Below are positions 25,501 through 40,500 of a stretch of 64,000 nt of DNA, piece by piece. The stretch is from Kryptolebias marmoratus (Eukaryota; Chordata; Actinopteri; Cyprinodontiformes; Rivulidae): contig NC_051444.1 of the NCBI RefSeq assembly GCF_001649575.2, forward strand, positions 22,219,287-22,283,286, in the 5' to 3' direction. The notes beneath the pieces were generated by a model. That model saw only the letters and a list, made by a program, of their open reading frames with translations. It was not told the origin of the DNA and ran no database searches. Within the stretch, counting starts at the first letter, position 1. The number at the start of each line of letters is the position of its first letter. A program made the translations under genes and the position numbers.

Positions 25501-28500
25501 AAACTGCGAAGACATATGCATGTACAACTTTTCAGCTTCATGTTTGTTAGTATTGGTGAGAACATTTTTTTTTTTTTTTTACAATTCAACTTTAGGGTTC
25601 ATTCATTAGGTAGACTATGTGTAGGTCTGTTATTTACAATTAAATTGAAAACTCATTTAAATTCCAGGCTGTAAGACTACAAAAAAAGAAGGAACGCCTG
25701 CAGTAAGACCTGTGTATTTTGTTTTGGTCCTGACGCTAGACACTCTTCAAGAAACTTTTAAGTATCCTGACAATGATGTTAACCACGTTGCTTTCAATTC
25801 AAGGACATTTTATATTTGCCATGAACCTCAACGTTACAGACTTGACTAGACCTCTTAAGCTCTGGTATCTGGCACCATGATCAGATTCTTTAAGGTGGAG
25901 CCTCCGTAAATTTGAGTTGTTTTTTCCAAAATAATTGACAGACATTCAATTGGATCAAGATCCCGTAAACTCATTCTTGAGCTATGTTTTGCATTATGAG
26001 TATTATCTTTCTGAATAAGGCAACTACTATCAGGGAATATCATTTTTAGGAAGGGGTAGATTCAGTCTATAACAATGTTCAGGCAAATATTTTGAGGCAG
26101 CTGTATTTGGGTGACTAGTAAGACCCAGCGTTTCCCTGCAGAATATTGCTTTTAATGGGTTGTCTTCTTCCTGGCATGAGTTTGGACCACAAGGTTTGCA
26201 TGCCCATTCTAAGTGTTTTCTGTGGTGAACAGGGGTCAGCATGGTTACTCTCATCAGTGTGCAGCTTTTTGTTTTAAGAGTTTGAGTGACTGATGCTTCT
26301 CTATTGGACAGAAAAACACAGAACCGTGTGTCTGCCGTGTTAGTTCACAGGTTTTGACCAAACTTTCAAGGAATTGTGCACATTTTTGAAAGGGAGAAAA
26401 TGCACTGCTGTTTGAATGTGCATGGAATGTGTATGTGTGTGTCCACATGCACAGGCTTCCTGAGCCATGTTGACTCAAACATGGAGAACAGACTAGAGCA
26501 CAACAACCGTTGTGGCCAAAAAGGGCAGAATTATATGTCTCAACATGTTATTCTTCTGTGTAGTCACCGTAGGTAATTTAGAGTCTGACTGTGATCCGTT
26601 TTTATTGAGGCAGTGTGTTGTTTTAAAGGGTTGGTCACCTTCCTCTACAGACTTGATATAGAAGTCCTATAAATCAGTAGCAGGGAGTTTAACAGCTCTG
26701 TGATTTTCTTTTCCATTAGAGTTGGCGTATCGCTACCCTTTGTGTAAGCTTGAAACCTACCACATCCTTTAAGTGTTTTTATATCATTCAGGGAGTGAGA
26801 CCAATCTCAGCAGTGCAAAGAGTATGATTCAATCCAGGCAAACTTAAAAACTGGAGTGGTTTCTAGGAGTTAGAAGAATTTTTCTGATGGATTTTTCTAC
26901 TTTAATCAATGTTGTCAGTTTATATGTGAAACTCTTTTGTGCGTTTAGTATGTCAATGTCAGATTTATTTATGTTGCACATCTGAAACAACTGAGGCTGA
27001 CCAAAGTATTTTACAGTCAAGCCAGACAACAAGGCAACAAATAAAAGGACAAAAAAACATACATATAAAAACACAACCAAAGTACAATTCATGAGCTCGG
27101 TTAACATCTTTTTGCATGTTCTGTTTGAATCCAGTGCTGAAGTCACTTAAAAAAGCCTGATTCTCTTGGAACATCCAAGAAAAAAACTGGTTGGTTGACT
27201 GTAGTGCTCATCCTGGTGTATATATGTTCATGAATATCTCAAAGAAGAAGAAGACAGGGCCAGACCATTTAAAACTTTAGAAGTAAGGAATAAAATCCTA
27301 AAATGAATCCTAGAATGGACAGGAAATCAACGAAGAAAGGCCAAGACAAGATTTTGTTCTTGATTGATCTTAGAAGAGCATTACAGTAGATGGGAGGTGA
27401 ATAAAGTTTAAACAACTTTTTTTCAGGTCTTTTATAGGAAAATAAAGCATCACCTTGGCAGAACTGGAGCATTGCTTAAAACCTGATTGGAATTTTTTAC
27501 AAATAATGGAAGTCTAAAGAAAAATTGGAGTTGATTAAAAACAACTTTAGACAAAAACTAGTAGTAATATTTTATTTTTCTATCTACAGGCGATGTTCAG
27601 AAAGAAAGAACATAACTCTGTCACATTTTACTTTCTATAGAGCTCTCTGTCTGAGGATGTTGAGTTGAGGTGTCCTGGCCTCATTAACCATCAGCGTCTC
27701 CTTTTCTTATGCTTTTATATAATTAATGAAAAGTCTGTTTTTTTAATCAAACATTAAGTCTAGAAAATGAATTTCAAAACTATTTAATGGCAAGCCAAAT
27801 GTCAAAACCCTTCTTGTTTTGTTCTCTCCACCAGGTTCTCCTCCTTTCTCCTCTTGTGAGCACACAGACAGCCCAGAGCAGGAGGAAGCCATGATGAGGA
27901 GGAGCGATGACTACCTGCCAGTCCCTGGTGAGGAGAAGAACCTGGCCAGGGACTTCGGCAGCAAGCCTGGGAACAACGAGTCCATAGTAAGACGTTTTCT
28001 CATTCCTGCATGTGATGGTGTGCAGTGTGGAGAGTTTTTGAAACTCTCCTCGAAGCTCTGAGATGCAGGTATCGTGTGTGAGCTGAAGACGCAGACAAGG
28101 GTCGAGTGTGCTCCAGATGAAATCAGAAACTCTGGTTTGCTGTCCACAGAGAGGAGGGGGTCATTTCCAAACACGTTGATGCTCCTTTGAGGGTTTTGCA
28201 GCTGTTTTTCCAACCAGATGTTTTTATTTGTTTTGCTTTTTTTTTTTTTTGTGGTGTTTTGGGAGCTGATAGAGGATCATAGTTAAGTTCTCTGTTTATC
28301 AGCTCTAATACGAACAGAGCTGTTTGTTTCGCTGCCTTTTAAAGAGAAATAAACATGTTATCCATGAAAGCGGGCTCCTCTCTGGGAGCATCTCTGACTT
28401 ATTAAAAGAAGGCTGCTGTGTTCCCACTCGTGAATCAGAGCAGCAATAAAACAAAGGTATGATAAGCTACACTAAATATGACTTTTTAAAAGGGATATTT

Positions 28501-31500
28501 TGATGTTGCCCTTTATAATACTGTGAAAATCAGGTAATCGGCATCATTAAAAAAGAAGAAATATTGACAGCCAATATATATTGAGCTGCAGTGGGCAGGG
28601 ATTATTCTTATTACAGCAGATTTGAAAAATCTATACAACACCATTATCACTGATTGTGCTAATGTGATATTTATTCATAACAAAGTAGACAAAAATGTGT
28701 TTATTCTTAAAATATGAAAACAGAACATCATCACTGCTGACAAGATGACTGCCTTACTATCTATTCTGGTGGGGTGGAAGAGGTTAACATATTCTTATTT
28801 ACTTTATTTCCTATAATTGACAATAAGTTGTACAATTTTTTTTCCTGCACAGTAGTTTTCTGTGCTTTAGTTTAGTTTACAAAGTTTTCCAAGTCGCACA
28901 GTCTCAGACTGAGATGACATCACACCCAAATCCAGTTTGTGTGCATTCAAAGAGGCTTTATATATTGAGTAACTGTATATTACGTAGTCACTGGTGCAAG
29001 GCAATTATTTTGTAGGAATTACAAGCTCCATTGGGTCCAGGATTAAAGGACGTTTTGTAGCTGCAATCCACGATGGCTGCAAACTGAAAAGACCTTTTTT
29101 TAGGTCTAATTGTTGGGTGGAGCATGTTATATGTTGCCTTCTCAGCTACGATTCACAATATTAGGAAATTCATTGAGATTTCTTCGGATCGAAGCTTTGC
29201 TAGTGAAACAGTTATGGGATATTCAGACAACCATGTACTGTATAAAGTAGCTGTATTTTTTTTTTACTCAAATGCCAGAGATCTGAAGGGGTTTTGTTTT
29301 GCAAACCTCTATCCACCCATAAACACATAACCAACACTACAGAAATTTGTCTGTTATCTGCAGGTATCTTCAGATCAAACCCAGACCCAGCCCCGGTCTA
29401 ATTCTCAAATTCTTACAACCTGACTCATTTGTGTAATTAGTAGCCTTAAAGGGGACCATTTTGCTCTTGCCTTTTGCTTAAGAGCAAATATTCATGAGCC
29501 GTAATATTGTTCACATAAGGGGGAATGTGAACATAAACACCAATGTATCTTAGCCCCAAATGAGCAACGGTTCTTTATATGAGCCTTTAAAAACCTGAAC
29601 TCGACAGAAACGAAAGCCTAGAGTTTAGGAAGCTGACACAAGAAATTCGGATTTATTTATTTATATTTTTCTCATTATCACCAGCTGGCCTTAATGCTAC
29701 TTTGGTGCTCTAGTCTTGCAATTTAATGTTTTGCCAACCTGCAGTTATATGCTAAATGTGCATGGCCAATGGGCAAATGAGAATAGCAGTTTGAAAGGTA
29801 ACATTTATACCGTTTCTTTCGTATTTGATCAAAGCGTATCACAGACAGAGACGAGATCTGCCTTGGATCAGAACTTTGTCAAATGGATTGCTGTTTTTCA
29901 TTGGTGTGGGTAGCCTCACTTAAGAGGGATACCCTTCAGACACATTTGTGGTCACACTGCTTAAATGATGTGATCATAAGTGGCTCCGAGTACCTGGTCT
30001 GAGCAGTCTGTGTTCTGAGCTGTCAGATGCACTGGAATTATCGACGCATCATTCTCAGTTCTTGTTCACATTTGGCATTAACATGAGCCTTTGATAAACT
30101 GATTGCGAGCGGACAGCTCTCAGCCATTAACAAATCCTTTTCCTGTTTCTGTTTGGGCTTTGGAGACATTTGCCAGATACATTCTAGACACTGTTGCCAA
30201 GCTGGATGCTGAAACCGTTGCTCTGTGGGAATGTTGTGAATTAAATCCTTCATTATGCAAAACCTGACAGTTCCAGCGTCCAGATTTGTTTTATTGCTGC
30301 TGTGAAATGCAGCAGACCGCTGGACTGTCTCATCCTGAGCTTATCGTGGCTCAGAAGTGTGTGTGTGTGTGTGTGTGTCGATGTGCGTGGGAGTGTGTGT
30401 TTTGTGCACACATGTATGGGGGCGGTTGTGTGCATTTGGAAGCCCAGAGGAGAGGAGAGCCTCATTTCCCGGCGGCTTGGTGAGAAAAGAGTTCCCACTG
30501 GCGAGTGATGCATACACCACAACATCCTCATCTGCCCTCTGAGAAGTGTCCTCTGACCTTTGCCGCTATGACTACTTCCTGTTTAAAGGGGGATGAACAT
30601 GCATGTGAATCTGTGTGTATACCACACGCACAAGCCCCCTCGTGATAATGTCGTTGGCAGGAGGTTTGAGGCTGTAAAGAGGTTTCTTTTCTTTAGCACA
30701 AAGAGTTCTGTGTCAATATTAGTTTTGTTGCTTATTTACAGCCCTAAAAGCAATTCACCTGAATTCAGCCTGAGTTTGAGTATTTTATTGGCAGTAGACT
30801 GTTTGATCTGTGTGTATTGGCATGTAATTGTTTTTTTATTTGTGTTTAAACAGTGGTGACAAATATGAGCTGGTTTTATTGTTGTCATAAATTACACCAC
30901 AGGAGGTGCTTTTTGAAATTCCTTTCTCTGGTTCATACCTATAATTCCCTCGCACACCTGTTGAGTGCACAACCAAAAACTACAACTACGCATTTAAGAA
31001 GTCTACATAATTGATATTGTGCTAACTCTAACCATAAATACAGAGGAATATTTAAAGGCTCTGAACAGTTTTGTCGCTAATAATCCAGATCAAGCACTAA
31101 TTACATTAATGACAACAAGTATAAGGCAAGAATTAGTTCTTTCTCTTTAACTTTCATTTGGTTTAGTTTGTGCACATTACAGCACTGTGGAGTAAAATTC
31201 TACAGAAGGCTAAATGTAGCACATATTCAAAACAAAGATCCATCCTTGAGATAAATGGCTAGGCTTTTACGTCAACTTACTGGGGTCAGTGGAAGTTGCT
31301 GAGCGTGCGTGTGCACGTGCGTGCGTGGTTGTCTACTGTGTGCCTAAGTGTTTCATTGCTGCCTTCCAGAACTGTGTTACTATTACCTCAGCTTTCAGAC
31401 TCACACACAAATCGTTATTCTAAAAAGTAAAAAAGAAAGGTCAATCTCTTTCCGTTCTACAGTTTGTCAAATCAAAGCCTAATAAAAAAATAAAATAAAA

Positions 31501-34500
31501 TCATCAGATCTATATAGGTTCTAAAATTAGATAAACGCATGTAATATATTAAATTAAATTCATAAAAATTGAGCCAAAATGCAGTCAGGGTGTGAAAACC
31601 AAATCAGCTTTGTGAATCAGTAGCTTGGAGAGGTTCCTTTTTATGGCAATAACTTGAAGTGTCTCAGCACCTTAATTGTTTTATTTTTCAGCCATTTTGT
31701 TAAAGATTTGCTGGAATTGTTGTTCTGTTGCATGAAAGTTTGTTGATCAATGACAGGCATAGACTTGGGGTTACAAAAAAGGACCAAATCAGCAACCCTC
31801 CACCATTGTGCTGACGGTTGGTATGAGGTGTTTATGTTGTTTGGTTTTCTACAAACTTTGTGTTGTGTGTTATTGCCAGACAATGTTACTTTGATACTTT
31901 GGTGTCGATTTTGGTGTAGATTTTAGGGCACGCACATATTTGTGTTTTTCATAGAACAGTTAATTTACTTTCAATAATTTCCTGAGAGCTTGCTCTCACA
32001 AATATTAGTTCTATTGCTGTGGCCTATCCTTGAAAAAGTCTAAAAAGTTCAATAATTTATGATGTAAGGATTTGCATTTTGTTTCTTTGGCAGACTGAAG
32101 TGGTGGAGCTTCTTTTTAAGAAGGGGGACTGGAGGGGTGTGTGGTCGAATTGCAGGGGAATTATACTCCTCAGCCTCCCTGGTAAGGTATGTTCAGGGCT
32201 GCTGGAGAAGAGAGTCCAGTTGATGGTTCAACCTCTGATTTAAGAGGAACAATGTGGGTTCTATCCCAGCTGTCCTTGAGGGAGCACACGTTTGCCCAAG
32301 CAGTCTACATTTGTTTTGTGGACTTGGAGAAAGCATATGTACTCTGTGGGTGGGTCTGTGAGTACAGGATTGGTGATTCGCTTTCACGGGCCATTCAGTC
32401 CCTGCACAAACAGTGTGAGATTCTGGATCTCTTCAGGGTGGCAGTAGGACTCAGCCAGGGCTTCCCGTTGTCACCCATTCTTTTCAAACTTTTTATGAAC
32501 AGAGTTTCTTGGTGCAGCCAGGGGGGAGGGGTTTGGTTCAGTTGCCTCAAGATTCTGTTTCTGCTATTTGCAGATGATGTGGTCCTGTTGGCGACATTGT
32601 GCCGTGAATCTCCAGCTCTCACTGGAGTAGTTCTCAGCCAAATGTGATGTGCCTGGGATGAAGATCAGCACCTCCAAATCTAAGGCCATGGTCCTCAGTC
32701 GGAAAAGAATGGACTGCCCTCTTTGAGTTAGGAGTGAGGTGCTGCCTCAAGTGGATGAGTTCAAGTATCTTGGGGTTTTGTTCATGAATGAGGGAAGAAA
32801 GTAGTGTGAGATTGTCAGATAGATCGTTGCAGCTTCCACAGTATTGCATACTTTGTACTGTTCCGTTTCTGAGCTGTGAGGCAAAGCTCTTTGTTTACTG
32901 GTCGGTCTACGTTGCCTTGGAATCCTCTAGAACAGGGGTGGGCAATCCTGGTCCTTGAGGGCCACTATCCTGCATGTTTTCCTTGTTTCCCTGCTCCAAC
33001 ACACCTGATTCAGTGTTTAAATTACCTCTTCATGTTCTGCAGAAGCCTCTTAATCACCCATTGATTCAAATCATGTGTGTTGGAGCCGAGAAACAAGTAA
33101 AACATGCAGAATAGTGGCCCTCAAGGACCAGGATTGCCCACCGCTGCTCTAGAAAGAGCTGGAAGAGGTGGCTTTGGAAAGACATGTCTGGGCCTGCAAC
33201 CCAATTCCAGAACAAGAGGCAGATGATGGATGGATGTCATCTGCATAAAACGGAAATTGTCTTATTTTTGTGCAGAGTTGCAGTCATCAAAGTGACAACA
33301 GCACTTGTCAGAGTGAGATAATAAAGCACCTTATACTCGATTCTCACATCACTTGATCAAATCCCAAATAACACCATGATGTCAGTCAGTTCGCCACCCA
33401 CATGTGGAAAATATACAAAGAGAGGCATGAAAACAATAGACAAAAAAAGAACCAGTTTTTGTCAAATCACTGTCACTTCCCTCTCTTCTAAAATATTCTT
33501 CCTCTTCACTCATCACTTTATAATTAGATGATAATCACACCCATTGGAAGTTGGTGGCTTTACTGATATGACCGCGTGAACAAGAAGTATCAGGTTTTTC
33601 ATTTGCATTGTAGAGATAAAAAGCACATTTGACTGAGAAATTACTATCATTTGCATAAACATATGGAAAAGTCATTTATCCATCACATCTGTCAGTCCCA
33701 AACTACTGTTCACCCTCTCTAAACGGGATGTTGCAGGAGTTTCACATAAGACGTTATTGATTGTCACCACCCTAGGGAGTAATAATTGGAATCGGTTTTA
33801 TTAAAACTGTGTTTTTCTTTGCTGCTGAAATGTTTGCCTTCATCAGATCATTTAATCCTCTGAAAAGCATCTTAAAGCCTTGAAAGAACAATTTTAAAAA
33901 AGGTGCATGAAAAAGGCTTTTGTGTGGTTCTAAAAACATTGAACGGTTATGGATCATCTTAGAAAACCTCATATCTAAATTTAATGCTGAAAAGTGTAGC
34001 ATAAATGAGCAAATAAATAAAATGGGGGGTTGGGAAGGCACGTTACTTTGTAGAAACCCCTTTGGTGTGTAGCCAAGATTGGATAACACAGCTGACCACT
34101 TGCTTGGCTGTTGAGGCATATCTTTGTTGGTCCCTGTTGAGCAAGATGTTTGCTTAGCACTCTGTCCCTACGGCCTCTTCTACTGAAGGTCTCTAAGATC
34201 AGAAATAAATTTTTAAAAAGAAATAACAGTTCAACAGTTAAAGTGGTCCTAAATATAGTGCAGGGTGGAGGATCAGACTGACTTTGAACTCTAACCTGAG
34301 ACACTTTGACACATGCACTACGGTCCCTTTAATTTCCAAAAAAAAAAACGTCATCTTTTTTCAATGGCAGCAGTGTCGTCAACAGCCAGTGTTGGTTGGG
34401 CCAACTGGTGGTCCAGAAAGAGAGAACAGCAGCTGGTCTCATTGCTCCGCCTACCTGCTTCCTGTTTCTGAGTCTGCTAACTGAACTGTTGATGAACCTT

Positions 34501-37500
34501 ATATGAAGAATAAAGTCCAGACTCCAGTAAATGTAATATAATCTTATTGTTGTTCTTGTGCTGTGCCACTTAATGTTGTGGTTTATTTAAAAAGTAAAAA
34601 ATGACATATGTGACGTGTACCCATGCATGTTTTGCCAGACCCATGTCAACCCAGTCACCCCAGGTTGCTGCTATCATATTTAGAGAAGTTACAAAAAAAA
34701 TAGGAAGAAGGTATTTAATAAAATCAGAGCAGAAAATACCACTTCCTTTGTATATTGGATGTAAGGAGTACAATGAAGAAGGTATATTTGTGTGTCTGTT
34801 ACTAGCTAAAATATACTTATTTTCACAACAACCTTCAGTAATCTCTGGTACTCCTTTCTGTTTTGCTTCTAGCCGATGAAAGCTCTGTATGAGGATGGGC
34901 ATCTCGGCCCGTACTTCTCTGATGAACAGTGTCGTGTGGACTATGTACTGACGTACAGCATTCAGAAGCCTGGCGGTGTCCGGCGGCGGTCATCCAAATT
35001 TAGCGACACCAACTTCCTACGACGACTGCGGCGCAGCATGAGCATGAGAAGCAGCCGAGCACCTCTGCAGCCGAAGGAGGACCCCGAGATCGCCGCCCAG
35101 GATCAACGGACTGACTACCACGAGGATGACAAGCGCTTCAAGAGGGAGGAGTTTGAAAAAAACCTCATTGAAATGGGACTGAAGCTGGAAAAGGATGAAG
35201 GGGTGAGAGTAGTTCAAGGTTTATTCTAGGTTGACTGGAAGATTTTAAAAACAGGCCACTGTTTTATTTCAACTATGATTTTTTTGTTTTTGCTTCTTTT
35301 GTTTTGTTTTGTTTGCTAAATGAGGCAACTTCGAGCTGACTGCAAATAAGAGAGGCATAAAATATGTTTAATAGTGCTTTATATTCCAGTTTTTAGTTAT
35401 GAAAAATTCATCAACCTCAAATATTCCTAAAGTGTGTTAATAAAACATCTTTATGTTTACCCTTTAAAGATGAAGAGAACGCCAGTTTTGCAGTGGCGCT
35501 CTGCCTAGCTTAAAGCACAAATGGTTTATTTAAAAATGAGAAAAATGAATTAGAATAAATGTGTTTAAATGCAACAGGTCAGAAATTCAGTTTATGTTAA
35601 ATGCTTTTTGTTTCTTGAAGCTCAAAGGGAGACGGGGGCGGAGCATCAGCTGTGAACCTAGCTCTCCGTTTAGTTGTTTTAAAGTGGGCTGCAGGATAAA
35701 CTGAAAGCAGCTGAGACAAATGCAGCGTCACAAGATTTTTGCTGAATTATGTTGCAGCCATGTGCTGCCTGAGGTCAGACATGGTGCTGTTTGCAGTCAG
35801 AAGCAGGAAGTGCTCAGTGTGAGTGAGCCATGGAATCAGATTTTGTCTCCCCTTTGCTCCTGCTTCCACCCTGATTTGTTTTTGTCCAGATTTATTAAAG
35901 AGCTGCAGTGAAAACTTCACGCTGCAAAGCCTCTGACACTGTTAATTTTGTGTCTGGCCCTCTTGGGTATAGTGTTTATTTTGTCTATTTATTTTTATTT
36001 TGTTGGCATGCTAAATTCAGGGACAGAAGCATTTAAACGATTCACTAAATGTGACTTAATAAGGTTTGACAGTGAGTAAGCTGATACTGCAGGGAAAAGA
36101 AAGTGTCTGCTGGAGGGAAGTGAATCTCTCCACCAGTGTTAATTAATTGGAACACCAGATCAAGGGAGTATTAGAACTATCACTTTGTAGAGATGTGGTA
36201 AACTTTGATTTTTGTCAAGAAAACCTAAGGCAATCTGGAACCAACTATATATTATAATGATGGTAATAACAATCCACTGTATTTATGGGAACCAAATTCT
36301 ACCCAAATTAACAGGTTTTTAAAGCTGGAATTGAAAGTTTTCAGGCTCAGGAAGGTTTATTACTTCATTTGTCTGGAAAGGCAACCTTTTCAATAAATTG
36401 AATCAGTAAGTAATCAGTAAAACCTTCTTATTAATTCTATTCCAGCACTTTGGGTTTTAATGAACAGCTCTGAACATAACAAGCAAGGAGACATTCAAAT
36501 ACTGAGAACTGAAGTCCATGACAGGACAATCAACTGTTATTACTAATCTCATTTAGGTAAGCAAACTTGCTTTAAAGTGCATGGCCTGTCATGGTTTTAT
36601 TTTTATTGCCATTTTTTTTTTGTATTATTTTTTGTAAAAAAAATTTTTTAAAAAAACTCTCCTTAAATTCCAGGTTGTAAGGGGTGTGAATACTTTTGCA
36701 TTCCACTGTATTTCATTTAGATTTTAATGTTTTATTAAATTAAGAAAAAAGTTACAGATTCAAGGTAAATGTGTCACTGCTTAAATGTGTAGTTGTTTTT
36801 TGTAGTTATACTCCTCTTTGAAAACATCAACGAATGAAGTTTGATACAGATTTTTTTGTTTGTTTGTCCTATTAAATGATTGTTTCCTTTCTATAATGTC
36901 CCCTTCAGAGCACTTGGGTCATTTGTGTGCATTTTGCAGCATGGAGGAACAAAACCATTTGTTCCCTGCTGAGTCTGTATCATTTTGGTCCATTTTCTCA
37001 GGAAAAGACAAAATGGTGTTAAAATGACTCTCTCTACTGAGAGCCACATGAGTGACCCGTTGACATTAGGCATTGTTGTTTAAAGATTTGTTCTGGGAAA
37101 AGCTTTTAGTAACTTGCCCTGTCATCAGAAGTCACCATAAATGGCTGGAAACTGTAAGAGCAAACTTTGGAGATGGCATCCTTTAGATGCATGCTGATTT
37201 ACAGAAGTGATGGACGGAATCAAGTTTCCTTTGCTAATTCTGTTATCGCCTTGTATCAGTGCAGCTTGAAATGTTTTACTAAGAGATGCAATGGCCATCT
37301 ACCAATGAACCAATGGAGAACAAGAACAGGAAGATGCATTTTTATGTTTCACTTTTTGGGAATGTGAAATATTTGACAAAGAAATGCTGCCGCATTGCAA
37401 GACAGTTTAATTTATTTAGAATGTAAACATCACAAAACTACTTGGCTCCATAACAAAACAATACAAATTTACAACATTTACATTTTCATAGGATTAAAAA

Positions 37501-40500
37501 AATGGACTTGAACTTAAGTGTTTATAAAACTGTCCTGCTTTAACATGTTTAAATGAACTGGAGTTGATGAGATGCAGTACTAATGATTACATTAGCAATT
37601 AAATAACTAATTATCTAAGCAGTTCTATTTGTCAGGGCTTATGCAATTTTTATATTTAGGGAAAGTCTGCTTTGTGAATACAGTAAGGCAGCTCGTTTCA
37701 GTGTGTAGTTATTCCTCCATCCAGACAGGTCAGTGTGGAGAGGTGGGGGAGGGAGCGTCCAGTATGTCTGGCTCTGCAGAAGTACCTTTATGTAACATAA
37801 CAGGCTGTAGACACAATGTCGTAGGCATTAAAAAAAGATCAGACTGTGTGCTGCAATCAAGTGCAGAGGATTTCCACCAAACAGCAAAGCTTTTTGTTAA
37901 TCAAAAATCTGTCTGTGTCTCTGCTGTTTTTGCCACCTATCTGTTACTTATGGCATTTTATAAACTGCCCCATGTTTCTCCTGACACTGGGATTCCTGTT
38001 CTGATAACTCAAATGTTTTGTATTTCAGAGTAAAATCCCTGGGGTTGGCTTCTTGAAGATCCATGCTCCTTGGGACATTTTGTGTCGAGAGGCGGAGTTC
38101 ATGAAGCTCAAGATGCCAACAAAAAAGGTGCTCCAACCAACAAATACTTGCCTTTAAGCACAATAATTAGCTTTGGGTTTTTTTTTCCACAGTTAAGTAC
38201 TTTAACTTGAATTTACTGTAAATTATTTTGTTTTGTCCTCCCATTTACTGGACAGTTCATGTGCAGGAAAATGTGCACTCTTATTTCTTTAGAAGAGGAG
38301 ACTGAGCTGCAAGAAGCTCACTGGATCACCTGCTGTAGTTATTTGTGAAACTCGCATGAATCTGATATTGGCACAAAATGTGAAGTAGCTAATTCTTCTG
38401 AGAAACTCCGGTTACTTGATGTAACTCTCCACCCTGCACGTTTCCTACTTACCAGCCCCCACTCCAAACATAAGACCACCTTACGGCAATTCTTGCTTCT
38501 CACAATGCTTATTTCCTCCTTTACTCATGCAGTGCTAATTAATGTAGCACAGGGGTCTCCAATCCTGGTCCTCGAGGGCCACTATCCTGCGTGTGTTACT
38601 CTCCAACACACCTGATTCAGTGGTTAAATTACCTCTTCATGTTCTGTTAATCACCCATTGATTCAGATCAGGTGTGTTGGAGCAGAGAAACAAGGAAAAC
38701 ATGCAGGATAGTGGCCCTCAAGGACAAGGATTGGAGACCACTGATGTAGCACAACAAGTGTTAACACACAAGCAAAAGTTTTTGCATAATAAATTACCAT
38801 GTCCACATGGTTGGGAGGAAGACTTCTGGTGAAATCTGGTTTACTTACCTCAAGTCCTGTAGCTGAAAAACACTTTCTTGAAGCAAAGTTTCCAGGTACA
38901 GCAACATGTGCTGCTGCTAATCCTGTCAGCTTTATATGCCTTCATTTTCACTGGTCCAATGGATACCGTAAAGCTGAACTTCCTATGACCACAGCTTCTA
39001 CTTTATAACCCTTTCAAAATAAAGTATAAAGTCAGAAAGACAATGGGGATGAGTGATTTTCCCCTTTTTTATGATGGGAGTGGGCAGAGCAGTTGAGTTG
39101 AAAAAGCATACCAATTAGAAAAAGTGAGATGCCAAAGGTACAACTTTGACTGTCACTATCAGGTGCCAGTGTTTAAAATGCAGAACTAAATAAATAAAAG
39201 TTTGTGACTGTTGCATCATTTTTTTGAATATTGAAAAATCACTGTCTATCGCTAATAAAAAGTTAATTTTAAAGTCTGCATTTGTATTACCAAGTTGGTA
39301 AATTATTCGAAAAGCCTAACCTTCACTCTTTACTGTGCACATAACTTACATCCACTTTGTCACTTGACAGATTATGTACAGTACACATATTTGCAGCTGA
39401 TAGCCATCTAATGTAAAAGTTGTAAAAGCTGTGAATGTGTATCTTTCAGCACATGGTTTGCCTGAGATAACATCAGCCGACATTTTGTTTCTTTCTTAGG
39501 TCTATGAGGTTAAACAAGGCAGCAATCTGGTGGAGAAGACCCGTCAGTTCATTCACAAAGTCACCGGTCCTCTCCACCCCAAAGTGAACGCCGCCCGACC
39601 ACAAAACGTCAAATCCCTGTCTCATCCATTTTCCAGAGAAAAGCAGCATCTGTGAGTCAAATCTCTTCTTATTTATTAAGTGTGATTGTTCCTAATGTTT
39701 ATTTAAAAAGTGGGCTTCATTACCACAAAACAGTTGATCATGTAATCCCCACAAAGTGCATCTTTATGTAACTGTTTCTTCTCTTTTCTTCCTTAAAGGA
39801 TTTTTTTTTTTTCAAGCTGGCCCAATTTTCTGTCTCTTAAATAAAATGTTTGTGACATGTTTTTGGTTCTAATGCTGCCTTGTTAGGTGCTGGTTTTAGA
39901 AGAAGAAAAGAGATGCAGGAGAGCTGCTACGTTTGATTTCACCATGAGCTACAAGCTGCCATGGAAAACTACATTTGGACAAAAATACCACTCACTGACC
40001 CTCAAAGCACCTAATTACTGTATACTGTCCATTTCTCTCTGGGTTTTTAGAGGCTAATGTTAGGAAGTGAAGTAATTAATGCACTTATTTGCACCAATAT
40101 TTAACACCCACCACTAAAAGTCAAATGGCAAGCGATAAACATTTTGTCTGTCTGTATGCATGTGTGTTTGTTAGCCATTTTAGCAAAATATCTCATAAAC
40201 CAATGGATTATTAATGGATTTTAATAAGACTCAAAACACTGGATGCACATCTACAACCGATTGACTTTTAGAAACAACTCTGTTTAAAGATGGCCGCCAC
40301 AGCCAACTGACATAGGACCTCACATAACATTTTTTTTTCAAGCTTTTCCCAAAACAGCTTAAACTCAAATTTCTCAACATAAGATTATCTTAGCCTAAAT
40401 TCTGGCATGAAAGGCAAAGGGTGATATGCATTCCCTTGGGGAATGCTAGGCCTTTAATTATTTTTGTAATAATGGAAAATGAATGAAACTGGAATTTACA

